Notes: a model not told the origin generated them from the letters alone. A stretch of 64,000 nt of DNA from Hyperoodon ampullatus (GCA_949752795.1 OX457061.1:126118530-126182529), one strand, 5' to 3'; shown: positions 1-11,596, counted from the stretch's first letter. A program made the numbers and translations.

Positions 1-122
1 CCTTCCCCCAGTGATGGGAGCTGCGGGTCTTGGATGTTTAGCTGTGACTCGGTGCCCGGGGCTTAGCTGGTCTCATTAGTTGTACGTGCGTGCTCTTTTA
101 CTCACTCTTTTTTCCTTGGCAG

Positions 123-233
123 GTCCACATAAGTACCACCGGATTGATCGTGACCCCACCCCCGAGCAGCCCGGTGACCACCGGCCCCCCGTGCACGGTC
201 CCGCCAGAGGCCCCCTACCCGGCCGCCCTTTCG
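123..233 (+). CDS. SH3RF1: SH3RF1 coding exon: linker before SH3-3
   Basis: This 37-codon exon starts in phase 0 with [17 protein letters not shown] and ends with PYPAALS. It is a Ser/Thr/Pro-rich disordered linker between the second and third SH3 domains, in the part of POSH reported to carry the Rac-binding region and neighbouring phosphorylation sites. The acceptor is ttccttggcag at 112-122 and the donor is a consensus gtgagt at 234. The opening half matches my memory of the human protein closely. The second half, [14 protein letters not shown], is more diverged. Earlier exons (RING, SH3-1, SH3-2) lie off the left edge. Confidence 0.93.
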
Positions 234-1255
234 GTGAGTGTGCACCACCGCCTCCCGCCCGACCCCCGTGCCTGCGGCTCACAGGTGCGCAGCCCTGTGG
301 GCTGGCTGCTGCCGTCCTGACACCACAGCTCACCATGACGCTTGGGGAGGGTGGGGTCTCTATCTCTCATTCTCTCTCTATTCATTTTAGCAAAAAATCA
401 CAAAGTCTCAGGCCGGTAGCCAGCACTTTATTTTAATGGCAAGGGTCGGTGGCCTGAGGCTACAGGAAGATCTCCGGGAAGTACTTTTAATTTTCATTAA
501 AGGTCAGCCTGATTTTCTGAAGGCTTATTAACCTTTGCTTCTTTTGGGTTTCTAGACCAGGCGTGTTTATGGAAGTACTGAGGGAGCTGGGATCCTAGAG
601 GCCGTGTGGTTTGCCTCGGGTCACGCAATGCATGGATTCCTGTCTCCGATTACAGTTCCCCTTTCGGGCTCCTGGTCTTCTGTTGGTCTGTGTGACTGGC
701 CTCCCTGGAGGTTATCAGATGTGTGATTCTCCAGAAAGCCCCGCAGCCTGCAGACAGAGTCTGAACAAAACCGCTGAGTGCTTTCAGACAGCCTAAGGGG
801 GAAATTAACAGGAAGAGGGAGGGCAGTCCAGGGAGGCTGATACAAACAAGAACTCTGTGGGGAGAAAACTGAAAAGGAAGAAACAAGAAATTCAACCTCG
901 GGAAGCAGGGACACAATTAATTCACATTCAGCCATTTCATCCCAGGATTATACAAGAGAGCCTGCCTGTCCAGCAAGAGGACGGTTTAGTAACGCTGCGT
1001 CTATGCCAATTCCATTTAATGGAAAACTAATTATAAGCACATCTGTTGCCTGTCACCCTGGGAGATGTCTAGATCTCAGAGTCCCTGGTCGGCTGGCAGG
1101 AATGCTTTGGATTTAATATGTTAGGTTTAAGTGGAAAAATCTCGGTAACATGTGCCCTCTATCTTCCATCAACCCGGAAGAAACCTTTCCCAAGACTTTG
1201 AGTGCGATCACAGCAGGCGTAGGCGACGTGGTGGGAAGGAAACCAGGCTTTTCCT

Positions 1256-1442
1256 GGTGTGGATTTTACTTTATTTATTTATTTTAATTATTTATTTATT
1301 TGTTTAGGCTGCACCAGGTCTTAGTTGCAGCTTGCATGCAGGATCTAGTTCCCCGACTAGGTATCGAACCCGGGCCCCTCGCATTGGGAGCATGGAGTCT
1401 TACCCACTGGACCACCAGGGAAGTCTCCCGGTGTGGATTTTA
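1256..1442 (-). mobile_element. CHR-type SINE with 13-bp target-site duplication
   Basis: The element body at 1269-1429 is on the minus strand. Reading left to right it has a TTTA-rich tail, then the GGCTGCACCAGGTCTTAG segment, the CCCGACTAGGTATCGAACCC box-B region of a tRNA-derived head, and the end ACCACCAGGGAAGTC. It is flanked by a perfect 13-bp repeat, ggtgtggatttta, at 1256-1268 and 1430-1442. This marks an L1-mediated insertion in the SH3RF1 intron. Confidence 0.92.
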
Positions 1443-1894
1443 GGTGATAAGTACCTCTGCTGGACTAGGACATGAACATTATTTCTAGCACTTTTTTCAT
1501 AAGTTGAGACTTTTTAATCTTTTATTCAGAGTGGAATTATGAGCCTGTTGTCCTGTACATCTCACAAGTAACAGTTAAAATGTTAAATATCTAATAATAG
1601 AAGCAAAACTGGTATTACATCTCTCTCATTCAGACATCAGACTCTTCATGGCAGGGAGGGTTTTTTTTCCAGCTGATTCTGTGAGGGGAGGAGGTTGCAG
1701 AGCCTGCTCTCGTGTCCTGTGCACAATATGGCAGAAGAACTTGTGAAACAGGTGCTGGGTGATCCCTGATCCTCTGGACCAGCTGAGAGGTGTTTAGCTA
1801 CAAGATGTCACAAGGTAGCCAGGTCAGGAAAGGCCAGATACAGTCCATGGCCAAGTTGAAATCAGATTGCACCCAACAGTGTGTAACCATAACT

Positions 1895-2135
1895 AAAACA
1901 AGTGTGTGGGGCTTCCCTGGTGGCGCAGTGGTTGAGAGTTCGCCTGCCGGTGCAGGGGACACGGGTTCGTGCCCCGGTCCGGGAAGATCCCACAGGCTGC
2001 GGAGCGGCTGGGCCCGTGAGACATGGCCGCTGAGCCTGCACGTCCGGAGCCTGTGCTCTGCAGCGGGAGAGGCCACAACAGTGAGGAGCCCACGTACCGC
2101 AAAAAAAAACAAAAACAAAAAAAAACAAGTGTGTG
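1895..2135 (+). mobile_element. CHR-type SINE with 14-bp target-site duplication
   Basis: The body at 1909-2121 starts gggcttccctggtggcgcag and carries the tRNA-like promoter boxes (gacacgggttcgtgccc). It then has the cetacean-type body (gcggctgggcccgtgag) and ends with gtaccgc and an A-rich tail. A perfect 14-bp repeat, aaaacaagtgtgtg, flanks it at 1895-1908 and 2122-2135. The intact duplication and low divergence suggest a fairly young insertion. Confidence 0.95.
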
Positions 2136-3419
2136 CATTTGTGTGTGCACTTAAAGAAACAAAATTAAATGATGTCATGTTCTCAGGATAGCCAAGACAT
2201 ACTGAGTCCATTGTCGCCCGTGGTGGGAGGGTCCGGAGGGTCAGGGCAGGATTCTGGACGTAGGGACGGGACCGCCCAGCTTGGCAGCGTGAGAAGCAGA
2301 AGTCAAGCGTTTGGAATCGGCAGCAGTTCTGACGACCAGAATGGGGACAGGATATGGACAGGACCTCCATGGCGACCACAGAGAAGGACCCTGGCATCTC
2401 GGGAACCAAGGCCTCTTGATCCATATCAGACCGCCCTGAGGGCGGCAGGCGCACAGGACGCTTTCTCGTTCGTGAAGCCCTCGTTGAGGGTCCGGTACCT
2501 CCCGTGGACAGAGCTGGGTGATGGGGACACAGGACAGCGAGACAGTCTCTGACTCTGCAGCCTCGTGAGTTCTGACAGCAGCCTCCATCCTGAGCCTCCG
2601 CTGTGCCCAGGGTGCCGGAAGGGCCGTCTTCCCTGACCTACTGCTGCTGAGAACCCCTCGGATGTCGTTTCTGCAGAGTCAGCGAATGGTGTGGGTGTGT
2701 CTCCTCACACGTCAAAGGCAATTGGTGAGGGAAAGTCCATTCCCAGAGAGGTTGTTTTAATCTACCAAATTCTTAATTACATCTCCCCTTCCGACATCAC
2801 CTTCCAAGCATCTGTCTCTGGCATTTTTAAATATACTCTTTAATTTTTTTCTTTTCTTCATAGCTGTGCCCACGAGTGGCTGACTGAGTTCCAGGGAGTG
2901 TCCAGATGAGATGAAAAACTCACTTTTCCATCTTCTTAATTTTACTGAATTCTGACCCCTGAGTGTTTTTTTGAATCGCTGGTTATCAGTGCTTCCATTT
3001 TTCTGTTTCCTACTCGTTGTTTAAAAAAGGCAGAATACTCCAATGATTGCACACATGTGGCCGTGTGCAGGCGGTGACGCTCTGGGAATTGGTGGCACCA
3101 CTGCCCCGAGGAGGGATGACCAGCCACGCCTCCTGCTATCCCCTCGGTGGCCAAGCACCTGCGTGAGTTCACGGCACAGGAAGACCCTGAGAGGTTGAAA
3201 GTGGGTTCATTGGAATCGGATGTTCAGGAAGGAATCATGACGGGATTGGTGGGTATTAAGTGGTGTTTGCTCGGAGGACCCAGAAATGCCCAGAGTCTAT
3301 GCCAGCAGCCACTTCTCTGCCCTGGAGAAGAAGGAGGGGCACACGTGAGGACACACGTGAAGGACGGTCGGGAAGAACATGGACCTTTTGCCGTCAGAAC
3401 CCGCGGCTCCATCCAGGCA

Positions 3420-4390
3420 AAGCGCTTTCCTGGTCAGCGGCCTGCAGCACTCGCCCGGGGTGAGCACCTCGTGGAGCTCGGCCCCCAGGCGCCTCGGGGC
3501 TGGGTGCAGGGAGGGGAGACAGGAGGGAGCCACGGCCCGTCCGTGAGCTCCCACCGTCCACTAGCGGATGTGGCCCGTCGGTGGCCTGGAACCGGTCACA
3601 CGTACAGGACGCTGCTCTCTTGGAGCGAGCCCGAGGGCGGCCCTCAGAGGCTGAGCCGGGGCTAGAATCTGCGTTTCTGACCCCAAACCCTCGGCGTCCT
3701 CCACGGTGTAAAGCTGCCTCTTCCGAGAGATCAGTGGGTCGGGGACAGAGCCTGGTCGGGGCGGACGTGACCGTGTCCCACCGCAGACCCTGCCCCCCGA
3801 GCCCTGGTTTTAAGCAAAGTATTATTCAGAGACCGTCGTCGTGGCCTCAGACCATGGCCGCGTGGAGAGGGTAGGAGGGTCTGGATCTGCAGAAGCACAA
3901 GCAGAGGCCCGCTTCGGCGACAGCGCGGCCGACATCCGGTCCCCTGCGTTGGACCCCAGAGGCCCGGTCCCGCTCCCCTGGCCCTCGGCCCCTCCACGCG
4001 GCTCAGCACAGGCCCGCTTCCCAGCCCTGCTGCTTTAGGTCAGTGTCTGGTGCCGGCGGTGACAAGCGTGGGGTTGGCTTCTGAGCGCTGTCGTGACCAG
4101 AGGTGTCCTGCACCCCCAGCAGCCCGCAGGTGCCGTTGCTGCGGCAGGAGGGTGTGTCCTGGCTCCCGGCGCCCAGCCGTGCGGTGATGGGAGGATGCGG
4201 TCGCTCCCGCGCGTCCACGTCCCCACATTCTCTCGGCGTGGGGTCTTCACCACGCAGCCCACGGGACCTTCTGGCCGGCCCGGCCCTGGACACGCTGGGG
4301 CCCTGGCATCTGACCGGCCCCAGGGGGCAGCCACGCTGGGGAGCCCGAGTGTAACCGCTAGTCTTTCTGTGCGCTTATCCCCCCACGAAC
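3420..4390. promoter_or_regulatory. CpG-rich intronic block (candidate CpG island)
   Basis: CpG dinucleotides are frequent here, about 5-7 per 60 bases in the lines around 3900 and 4140-4260, while flanking intron has far fewer. GC content is high and no repeat family is evident. It could be an intragenic CpG island, an alternative promoter or an enhancer, or just part of a GC-rich isochore. No TATA box or recognisable first exon is visible, so a regulatory role is inference. Confidence 0.4.
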
Positions 4391-6379
4391 GCGCACACAC
4401 ACGTGCACATTTCTCCGAAGATACACAGCCCAGTAGTGGGGAGAAGTCTGCCCAGTTTCACCAGCACCACCCGTGAGGGAGAGAGCTGCGTTCTGCCTGC
4501 AGCACCACCTTTGGGACCTTCGAGACCCTCCTCTCTCGTGCCAGATCTCAGATGCCTCCTGACTCACTCTTTGTAAAAGTCACCTATACCAGACATTCCC
4601 TTACTGCATTCTTTAACTATAAGAGGTGATGTGTTCTTATATTTTGTCCCCACCAGCGTGGCCTGTATTTTTATCAGCTCCCTAGATTGTCTTGCCTTTT
4701 TTTTTGTCTTTTTCCGCATCGGGCCAGGTGAGTACAGCCTCTGTTTCACCGCCATGAAGGCGCAGCAGTTTTTCTCTGCTCTCTTTGCCGGTGGAATTCT
4801 ACTCCGAGAGCCGAGTGGGCCCCTGGCCCTGCTCTGAGTGATTCCAGGGGTGGGTGGCCTGGGCTCCTTTTGTCTTCTGTGTCACCTGCCCCCCACGGCT
4901 CCGCGGCTCTGAGGTGAGGCCTGGGGAGACTGGAGGAGACGACTCGGGTGATTTCGTGCCCTCCGGCTACTGTTCTGTTCAGTGTCCTTGCCCAGGACCC
5001 GCCCGGGTCAGGTGCGCTGAGTCTTCTACCAGGATTATCTCGATTTGTCTCCACTTTGTCTCTGAGACCAACGGCATAAGTGCTTGGCCTTCTCCTGGTT
5101 AAAGGTGGTAAAGGCTGCAGGGCCCGTGTGTGCCTGCCCGGAGCTGCCCCGGGGCGCAGGGCGGCTTGCTCTGTGACTGTCGCCACGACCCCGCCCACCC
5201 TGGGACCGCAATGTGCAGTTTATCCTGCACTGGGTGTCCTGCCGCGGCTGCAGGGTGGAAAAAGCCTTCTCTGAGGTCCAAAAATTAAATACAATGTGTA
5301 AAACGGTTGCAGCGTGTGTCTGGAAATTTGATATCCTTTTCTACTCAGTTGATTTTGTTTCTGGAACTGTGTACGTTAATAGGCAGATGAAGGAAACGTT
5401 GATGAGATTGAATTTTTTTTTTCCAAAAAATAGAAACAAATTGCTGTTCCCTGTGTTTAGAAACCGTGGGGTTCTTTCTTCTTTTAAGCTGATGTGGAGA
5501 CGCCATGCACACCTCCCAAGGGGCAGTCTTCAGCCTCCTTATTTCTCCTTTGATTCGGTGTTTACGTGGAATGGTTCAAAGATTTGGGGAGGGCAGGCGA
5601 GGTAGGGGTTTGGGCAGGTCTTTGTGTGCCTGTTTTCCCAGGAGTTTCGGTACCCAGACCCTAAAGAATTATCCGGGGTGTATAGATCAGAAGGTAACAA
5701 TTGCTCCATTGATTCTGAAAAGGCACCGGAGTCCTGTCGGCAGAGCCCATGAAGGAAGCAGCGGGTGCTCACGGTGTACTTGTTAAAGATTACCAGCCTC
5801 GATCGTCCTAAATTTCAAAAGCTGGCAGAGCTAAGAAGAGAATAAACAAAAGTAAAACCAATGGCCCAGTGATTGTGGCTTGCTATTGTGTGTGGTTTTG
5901 GGAAACCAGGCATCAAAGGAAATTTTCTTTTGTGGGGATGGTTTGCGATACAGTGCAGCTAAATTGTTTTCCGTGGTGTTTTAAGTTTCGGGTTGCAGAA
6001 ACAATCACAAGTTAATTCCTAGCGAGCAGGGTGACATCATAGCCGCCCCCTTGAAAGGCGTTCGGGTCCTGGTCCTGGTTTTTGCACTTAGAAGTGCCAT
6101 CAATGTTAAAATTACACGCAGTTGTGTCATTTTTTTCTTTCCCTTCTCCCAGGTGTGATGACTTACCTGTTTGGGGAAGGGGTCGCTGTGGCTCTAAGAT
6201 CCTAAAGGGTAACAAAGAGGACTCTTTTCCAAGGAGGCTTTTGCACAGGGCAGCTGCTTCTGCTCTGTGTGGATTCCACCGATGTCTTTTTTCACGGGTT
6301 TCTGATTCCTCTTCCCTCCTCTTTGCCGTGAAGGATGTGCATAAATCATTTGTTTCTTCTTTTTTGTCTCTCTCTCCAG

Positions 6380-6522
6380 ACTATGAATCCTCCTCTCCCC
6401 CCGCCCCCTCTCCAGGAGGCCACCCCCATGGGCGCTGTTGCTGCTCCCGGGATGGGCTCCAGACCCGTGGCCGGACCCAGTGACCAGACCACACACTCAC
6501 GGCCGCAGACGCGCCCCAGCGT
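6380..6522 (+). CDS. SH3RF1: SH3RF1 coding exon: proline-rich linker
   Basis: This exon reads [15 protein letters not shown], continues through [13 protein letters not shown], and ends RPQTRPS plus the first two bases of a Val codon. The acceptor is tctctccag at 6371-6379 and the donor is gtaagt at 6523. The proline run PPLPPPP is a possible SH3 ligand, perhaps for the protein's own SH3 domains. My recollection of human SH3RF1 has an alanine-rich stretch here that makes the segment roughly eight residues longer. The dolphin-like version is contracted but stays in frame. Confidence 0.92.
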
Positions 6523-7548
6523 GTAAGTGCGGCGGCCTTTCTGGCCGCGGACTGAGCCCAAGCAGAGACGCGGGGAACGGCTTTCTGGGGGTCGCTGGTG
6601 CCAGGGTGGTGTCGTATGCTTGGTCGTGCGTGTCATTCATTAGGAAACAGAAACTAAGTGGGTCTGAGGATGGGCCACCGGGCAGCCGGCCTGCTGAGTG
6701 CGGGTCTTCCCGGCCTTCCTCTGCCACTCCTGCCAGGGCTTTGTCCCCACCTTCGTCCCCTGCGTAAGGATGCTTGGGAACAGGGAGGGGCTGAGCAGAG
6801 GCCAGACCTAGCAGAGTGTGCGCGTGCAAAGCTGCAGGTCCCCTACAGTGAAAAGTCTGGACATTATCCCGTTCAGGGGCTCCCCGTGGCCGAATGCAGC
6901 TCGGCGTTGGAGGCTTTTCCCCTGTGTGGACTGACCCAGCAGACGCTCGGAGCCTGGTTCACGTGGCCCGCCGAGCTGCGGGCTCCACGTGTCGGGGCAC
7001 AGTCCCGTGCATGCAGGAGCTGTTGGGGGCTCTCTGCGATCTGCACTTGCCTTGCCTTTGACTCTTGCAAATTCCGTGTCTACCCTGGCTGAGCTCACAG
7101 ACGCGGGTGCGGCCGGCCTTCGGGTTCAGCCATGTGCCAAGCTCCCCAGCGGGATTTTGAACCGTATGTTCCTGCCGGGGCTGCTTCCCAACTCTGACCG
7201 GGGCCATCTGAAGGGCTCAGTTTTCCCAGTGGGCACCTGACGCCCCACAGCAGGCTTGCACCCTGGCAAGCTGCATGAATTCCTTCGCACCCATGAGTAC
7301 CGTGTGGAGGGGTCGTCGCCTTCACACCGGGAGGACCAGGTGGGCAGTTCTGAGTCAGGAGGCCGCTGTCTTTTCTATGTAGGTGGCAGTTCAATGGACA
7401 GTGACCAAGGCCACTCACAGCTTAAAGGATTGTACTTTCTGTTTACTTTTGTGTGAAACATCCAAGGCTTTGTGCCAAAGAAGAGTTTTGAGCATCTTGG
7501 GGTCTGTCTGTTACTCAGCTTGAAATCGGCTGTTTTTTCCTCTTCTAG
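6523..7548 (+). other. SH3RF1 intron (1.0 kb)
   Basis: A short intron from gtaagt to ttcctcttctag. It is GC-rich in its left half and AT-richer near the acceptor. I recognise no repeat or RNA gene in it. Confidence 0.88.
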
Positions 7549-7719
7549 GTATGTTGCCATTTATCCGTACACCCCCCGGAAGGAGGATGAGCTGGAGCTG
7601 AGGAAGGGGGAGCTGTTTCTCGTGTTTGAGCGCTGCCAGGACGGCTGGTTCAAGGGCACGTCCATGCACACCAGCAAGATAGGGGTCTTCCCTGGCAATT
7701 ATGTGGCCCCTGTCACGAG
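7549..7719 (+). CDS. SH3RF1: SH3RF1 coding exon: third SH3 domain
   Basis: One exon encodes the whole third SH3 domain. Counting Y of YVAIYPY as 1, it shows the ALYDY-type motif AIYPY (3-7), the acidic RT loop KEDELEL (11-17), the diverging turn KGELF, the ligand-binding Trp in DGWFKG (W33) and the closing motif GVFPGNYV (P48, Y51). All expected binding-surface residues are present, so the domain should bind proline-rich ligands. In POSH this region is known to take part in scaffold interactions, including Akt2. The exon completes a Val codon at its left end and leaves two bases of an Arg codon at its right. The acceptor is tcttctag and the donor is gtaggg, which is weaker than consensus. This is the most conserved stretch in the window. 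Confidence 0.97.
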
Positions 7720-8034
7720 GTAGGGCTCTGAGTAAGTGGTTGCTGAGTCCTAAACAGAGAAGCTTTGTCCTTTCCCATGGTTTTCAGCCTGTCCAAGATT
7801 CCTCCTCCCATTACAGCTGCTTGTTACACAGCCGACATTTTAAAGATCCCTATCTGTATTTGCCGAAATCCCTTCTAATTCTCAAAATTTTAGCTTACTC
7901 TTCACATGGATATATGTGAAATTGTAGGTTTCTACCAATAAATGTACTGGGTTTTAAATTATTTGCTTTAAGTTACATGTGAGAAGACTCAACTACACCA
8001 TTTTCAAGCGATATTATTAATACTCTATGTGATG

Positions 8035-8215
8035 CTTACGAGATGCCAGACACGCAGGTTTCTAGATGCATCACACACGTTAATGCCACGTCCTTAAGCA
8101 GCTGCCTGATGTATGTGCTGTTGTGATCCCCACTCAGCAGCTGAGCCCGTAGAGGTGGAGAGGTTAAGCAACTCGTCTGAGGTCACCTGGTGAGGAGGTG
8201 CTGAAAGCCAGCCGT
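8035..8215 (+). repeat. MIR SINE relic
   Basis: Diverged MIR sequence in sense orientation: a 'gatgccagacac' start, a middle with gtgatccccactcagcagctgag, then gaggttaagcaactcgtctgaggtcac, matching the MIR core and 3' part. MIR elements are ancient in mammals, so this one predates whales. Confidence 0.75.
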
Positions 8216-8314
8216 TTATTCCAGTAGCTTGGCCGTCACCTCTGAATTCTCACAGTTATTTTCTGTCGTACAGTCAGAAACAGAATTCCTTCAATATGAC
8301 ACAGCTCCTTCACC

Positions 8315-8515
8315 CTTCTCAAATGAGGGCAGTTTTGCTCCCCAGGGTAATTTGGCAACGTCTGGACACATTTTTGATGGTCACGATGCGGGGTGGGGGT
8401 GCTACTGGTCTCCAGCGCACAGAAACCAGGGACGCACAGGACACCTGCAGGGCACGGCACAGCCTGCGCAGAAAGGAGCTCTCTGGCCCCAAATGTCACC
8501 AAGGTTGAGAAACCA
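8315..8515 (+). mobile_element. MER20-like DNA transposon relic (hAT group)
   Basis: The order of landmarks fits MER20: ttttgctccccagggtaatttgg, then ggcaacgtctggacacatttttg, gggggtgctactgg, ggccccaaatgtc and finally ggttgagaaacc. It is non-autonomous and eutherian-wide. Some MER20 copies act as enhancers in other mammals; nothing in the sequence proves that here. Confidence 0.72.
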
Positions 8516-9950
8516 TGTCAGTGGGAAGCAAGAGCTTTAGATGTATAGATACATCGCCTTCACTTTATTTAAAGGTAGTCCCCTCTCTGGGCACTGAGGA
8601 ACGTAGCTTTGGAACGAACGCAATGACCTGTAATGGCATTGTCGTTGAGGAAACCCCAGTTTTGGGCCACCTGGCTCTTCATAAATGGGCCAGCTTCTCT
8701 GTGTTAAATCATTTCTCAAAGTCCCTGATTTTAAGTAAATAGTTTAATGAACTGACATGTTGTCAGCTGTTGGCCTTGATTCAGAGGCTGGCCAGCAGCC
8801 TAATCAAATGAAAATCATTCTGTTTGCAGATGGTGACAGAATGTTAGCTTTCATTTGACTTGCACATTTTTCATCACTATAAACCTTCTTCTCGGTATAT
8901 GTTAAAATCTACATCCATATCCAGAAGATGGCAGCTAGATCTTCCCTCGTGGGAAGAAAACAAACAAAAAGCCACAACAACTAAGGGAGATAAACCAAGC
9001 AACAACAACAAATCAAGTTAGTGAAGGAAAACATTTTCATAAGATTCAAATACAAATTATCCAAAAGTCTCTGGAGAGAAGCTTACTGACAGTAAATTCT
9101 CTGTCATTCCTCATAGTAAATAATAAGGAGGCTCAAGTTAATGAAGTATTCTGCTTGGTAGAAAGTTACTATAGAATTGTTGTTTAAATGAATTTAGAAT
9201 ATTAAAAAAAAATACGTTACGTAAAACTACACTGAACCTAATTTAGTTAAATTCAACCAGTAAATATTTGTTTGTAGCTGGCTGTACCCCTATAACGGTG
9301 CATGTACAAGAGGAATGGAAAAGAACCATTGCACATAGCCCTGCTTTCAGGGAACTTTTACTGAGTCAGGAGTATTTCATAAGGAATTTACTAAAAAATA
9401 GGACATCGTACTTTGTAATCAAGGGTCATAGAAGGAAGAAATCCACCTGAAACAGTAGAATCCTGAGGTCTTAGACCTGAGCCTTCGGCCAGGCTGCTGG
9501 GAATGGCAGGATTGAAACGTGAATGAGGTTAAGGTAGTTCGAAGGAAGCCAGAGGGGACATTGCAAAGTGTGTGCACACACGCACGTGTACACAGAGCAG
9601 TTAGGGAGGAGGGCAGGGCACATGAACACAGCCGTGACAACACAGACACTGTCATCTAACAGACCGGCTTCTCCAGGGCCTGGAAGCTGGTGGGGATGTT
9701 TAGCTTCAGGCGGGAGCTGAGACCAGGAACCATATGTCCTTGAGCAGAGTGACGCGTGATTTTCTCCGACTCCGTTTCCAGACCGTTCTCTCCTCAGGGC
9801 CACCGTTCTTTGAATCTGCGCTTCTTACCCTTGGGCATATGGTTCCATTCACTTCCTAACGTGTTCTGTTTTTAAGCTCTGCATCGTTTTTATGGTTGTT
9901 AATTGTTCTGTCTCCTGTCTTGCTGATGGACTGGGCTTCTGTCTCGGCAG

Positions 9951-10207
9951 GGCAGTGACCAGTGCTTCCCAGGGTAAAGTCCCCATGTCGACCACTGGCC
10001 AGACAAGTCGAGGGGGGGGACCGGCCAGCCCTTCCCCCGCAGGAGCGCCTGCCCAGAAGCCCCCGGGGAACGGCATGGCCGGCGGTCCCGGGGTCCCCAC
10101 TGCCGTGGTGTCAGCAGCTCACATCCAGACGAGTCCCCAGGCCAAGGTCCTGCTGCACATGTCCGGACAGATGACCGTCAACCAGGCGCGCAGCGCTGTG
10201 AGGACAG
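9951..10207 (+). CDS. SH3RF1: SH3RF1 coding exon: disordered region after SH3-3
   Basis: The exon completes Arg, then reads [17 protein letters not shown], passes through a Gly/Pro/Ser-rich part and ends with the well-conserved [18 protein letters not shown] and [12 protein letters not shown]. The acceptor is tctcggcag at 9942-9950 and the donor is gtaggg at 10208. The segment is predicted to be disordered and Ser/Thr-rich. The conserved [15 protein letters not shown] block is the only part that looks like a short functional motif. The middle ([19 protein letters not shown]) has drifted to GC-rich Gly/Pro/Ala codons compared with the human protein as I recall it. Confidence 0.93.
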
Positions 10208-10977
10208 GTAGGGGGGCCGGGCGGGTGGCACCGGGAAGGGGGCTCTGAGCAACATCAGACCTTTTACAACAGATGCTGAGAAGGACAGATGGAACTTTAA
10301 AATAATGAATAACGTTAGGAGACAGGCAGGCACAGTCTACTCACAGCTACTTGACTCCGCCTGCCTGGCTCGTGAATTCAAGCCTGATCTACAGATGGGG
10401 AGTCTGAAGGAAATTAGGTGGACCCTAGCCATGTCGATAGTACTTGAGAATGTGACTTCTGTGCTTGAGATCAGATGATCCTGAATCCCGCTGCTGCGGC
10501 GGCATGGCAGCCTGAGGATCGCCGGGCTGAGGGTCTGGTCTGAGCTTCATCACAGCTCTGCTTCAGACCCAGCCGGACCTTGAAGAGCTTTCTTCTTTCT
10601 ACAGCATGAAAACCTCCCAAGAGCCTTAGGTAGCAGTGCTGGAGAAGACTGTTCAGTTCTATCAGAATAACCAAAGGGAGGAAAATGGTTACTGAGAAAA
10701 GGGAGAACGATGATAATAAGAAAAGATCTGGGGCCAGCCTGACCTGACCCTGTAGGGGTGTCGCTGGGTCCCTGGGTGAAGTGGGCTCGCAGGCACTCAG
10801 CAGACGTGGGGCTGACCCGGGATCTGGAAGGGTGGTGTCCAGGGGCCCCGCCAAGACTAAGTAAGCGCTCTTAAAGCACCGTGGTTTCTTACTGCTGTGA
10901 CAGGTGTGCTGGTCGGCGCGGGCTCGGCGAGCAGCACGCGTCCAAGTCACTCTCTGCTCTTCTCTCCCGTCCTCCAG
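10208..10977 (+). other. SH3RF1 intron (0.77 kb)
   Basis: A short intron from gtaggg to cgtcctccag. No repeat family is recognised. An antisense open frame of 279 codons overlaps it and the next exon but reflects GC-rich coding sequence on the other strand. Confidence 0.85.
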
Positions 10978-11282
10978 TCTCGGCCCACAGCCAGGAGCGC
11001 CCCACGGCGGCCGTGACGCCCATCCAGGTTCAGAGCGCCGCGGGGCTGCCCCATCACCCCCTGGCCTCGCCCCAGCCCCCCGGCCCGATGGGCCCCCCTG
11101 CCCACGTGGCTGCTGGCAGCCTGGGCCGGGTCGGCGCCCCGCTGGCCTGCGCTGTGGCCCCGCCGAGCCTCCCCGCCGCCTCCCTGGAGACCGAGCCCGG
11201 CGGTCGCCCAGTGACCATGCTCCCGGGGCCGCCCACCTCTCCCGACAGCGGCTCAGCGGCCAAGCCAGACAAGGACAGCAAG
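10978..11282 (+). CDS. SH3RF1: SH3RF1 coding exon: Ser/Pro-rich region, weak donor
   Basis: The exon finishes a Val codon and reads [18 protein letters not shown], then a Pro/Ala/Gly-rich stretch, and ends with [35 protein letters not shown] and TSPDS are conserved. Between them the sequence is shorter than the human version as I recall it, missing about seven residues after AAGL and a few before KPDKDSK. The acceptor is tcctccag at 10970-10977. The donor is aag|gtgacc at 11283, which lacks the G usual at +5 and looks weak. If the intron were retained, the frame would continue 43 codons to a TAG at 11412, giving an isoform without the basic segment and SH3-4. Confidence 0.92.
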
Positions 11283-11596
11283 GTGACCACCCCAAGGGCC
11301 TGCCGGGCAACCGGGGCCGGGCTCTCTGCAGTTAGACCCTGGTGTGGGAAGCTGGGGTCTGCCTCCGGGGGCTTCCACCCCACCCCCTCAGTGACCTTCA
11401 CTCCTCCTGTTTAGTGGGCTTTGCTTCTGGTTGACAGTCCTGCAGAAATGTACTTAATATACTAAGGGCTAGAAACGGTTGATCAGAAGTGTTACTTTTG
11501 GCTTCATTGTTCCTACACTACGTTTGATTATAACCTGTGTGGATAGTTTTTCTCTTGACTTGAAATACAGGGGGGAGATTATTTTCTAATTTGATA

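Larger units (their letters stand above)
234..6379 (+). other. SH3RF1 intron (6.1 kb)
   Basis: This intron runs from gtgagt at 234 to ctctccag at 6379. It holds two CHR SINEs (1269-1429 and 1909-2121, listed separately) and a GC- and CpG-rich block at about 3420-4390. The rest looks like unique or very old sequence. I see no exon: the short open frames here have no recognisable domain and no convincing splice sites. Confidence 0.85.
7720..9950 (+). other. SH3RF1 intron (2.2 kb)
   Basis: This intron holds a MIR relic (8035-8215) and a MER20-like relic (8315-8515), listed separately. The stretch 8520-9940 is AT-rich and mostly unrecognised. The part at 9245-9370 has a weak L2-like look (ttcaaccagtaaatatttg, then an insert ending in ttcagggaac). 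It ends in tctcggcag before the next exon. Confidence 0.82.

Noticed and set aside
1798..2454. Minus-strand frame of 218 codons
   Set aside because: It reads through the CHR SINE at 1909-2121 and flanking intron.
10471..11310. Antisense frame of 279 codons
   Set aside because: It overlaps the real SH3RF1 exon and neighbouring intron. GC-rich coding DNA often leaves the other strand open. No domain is recognisable.
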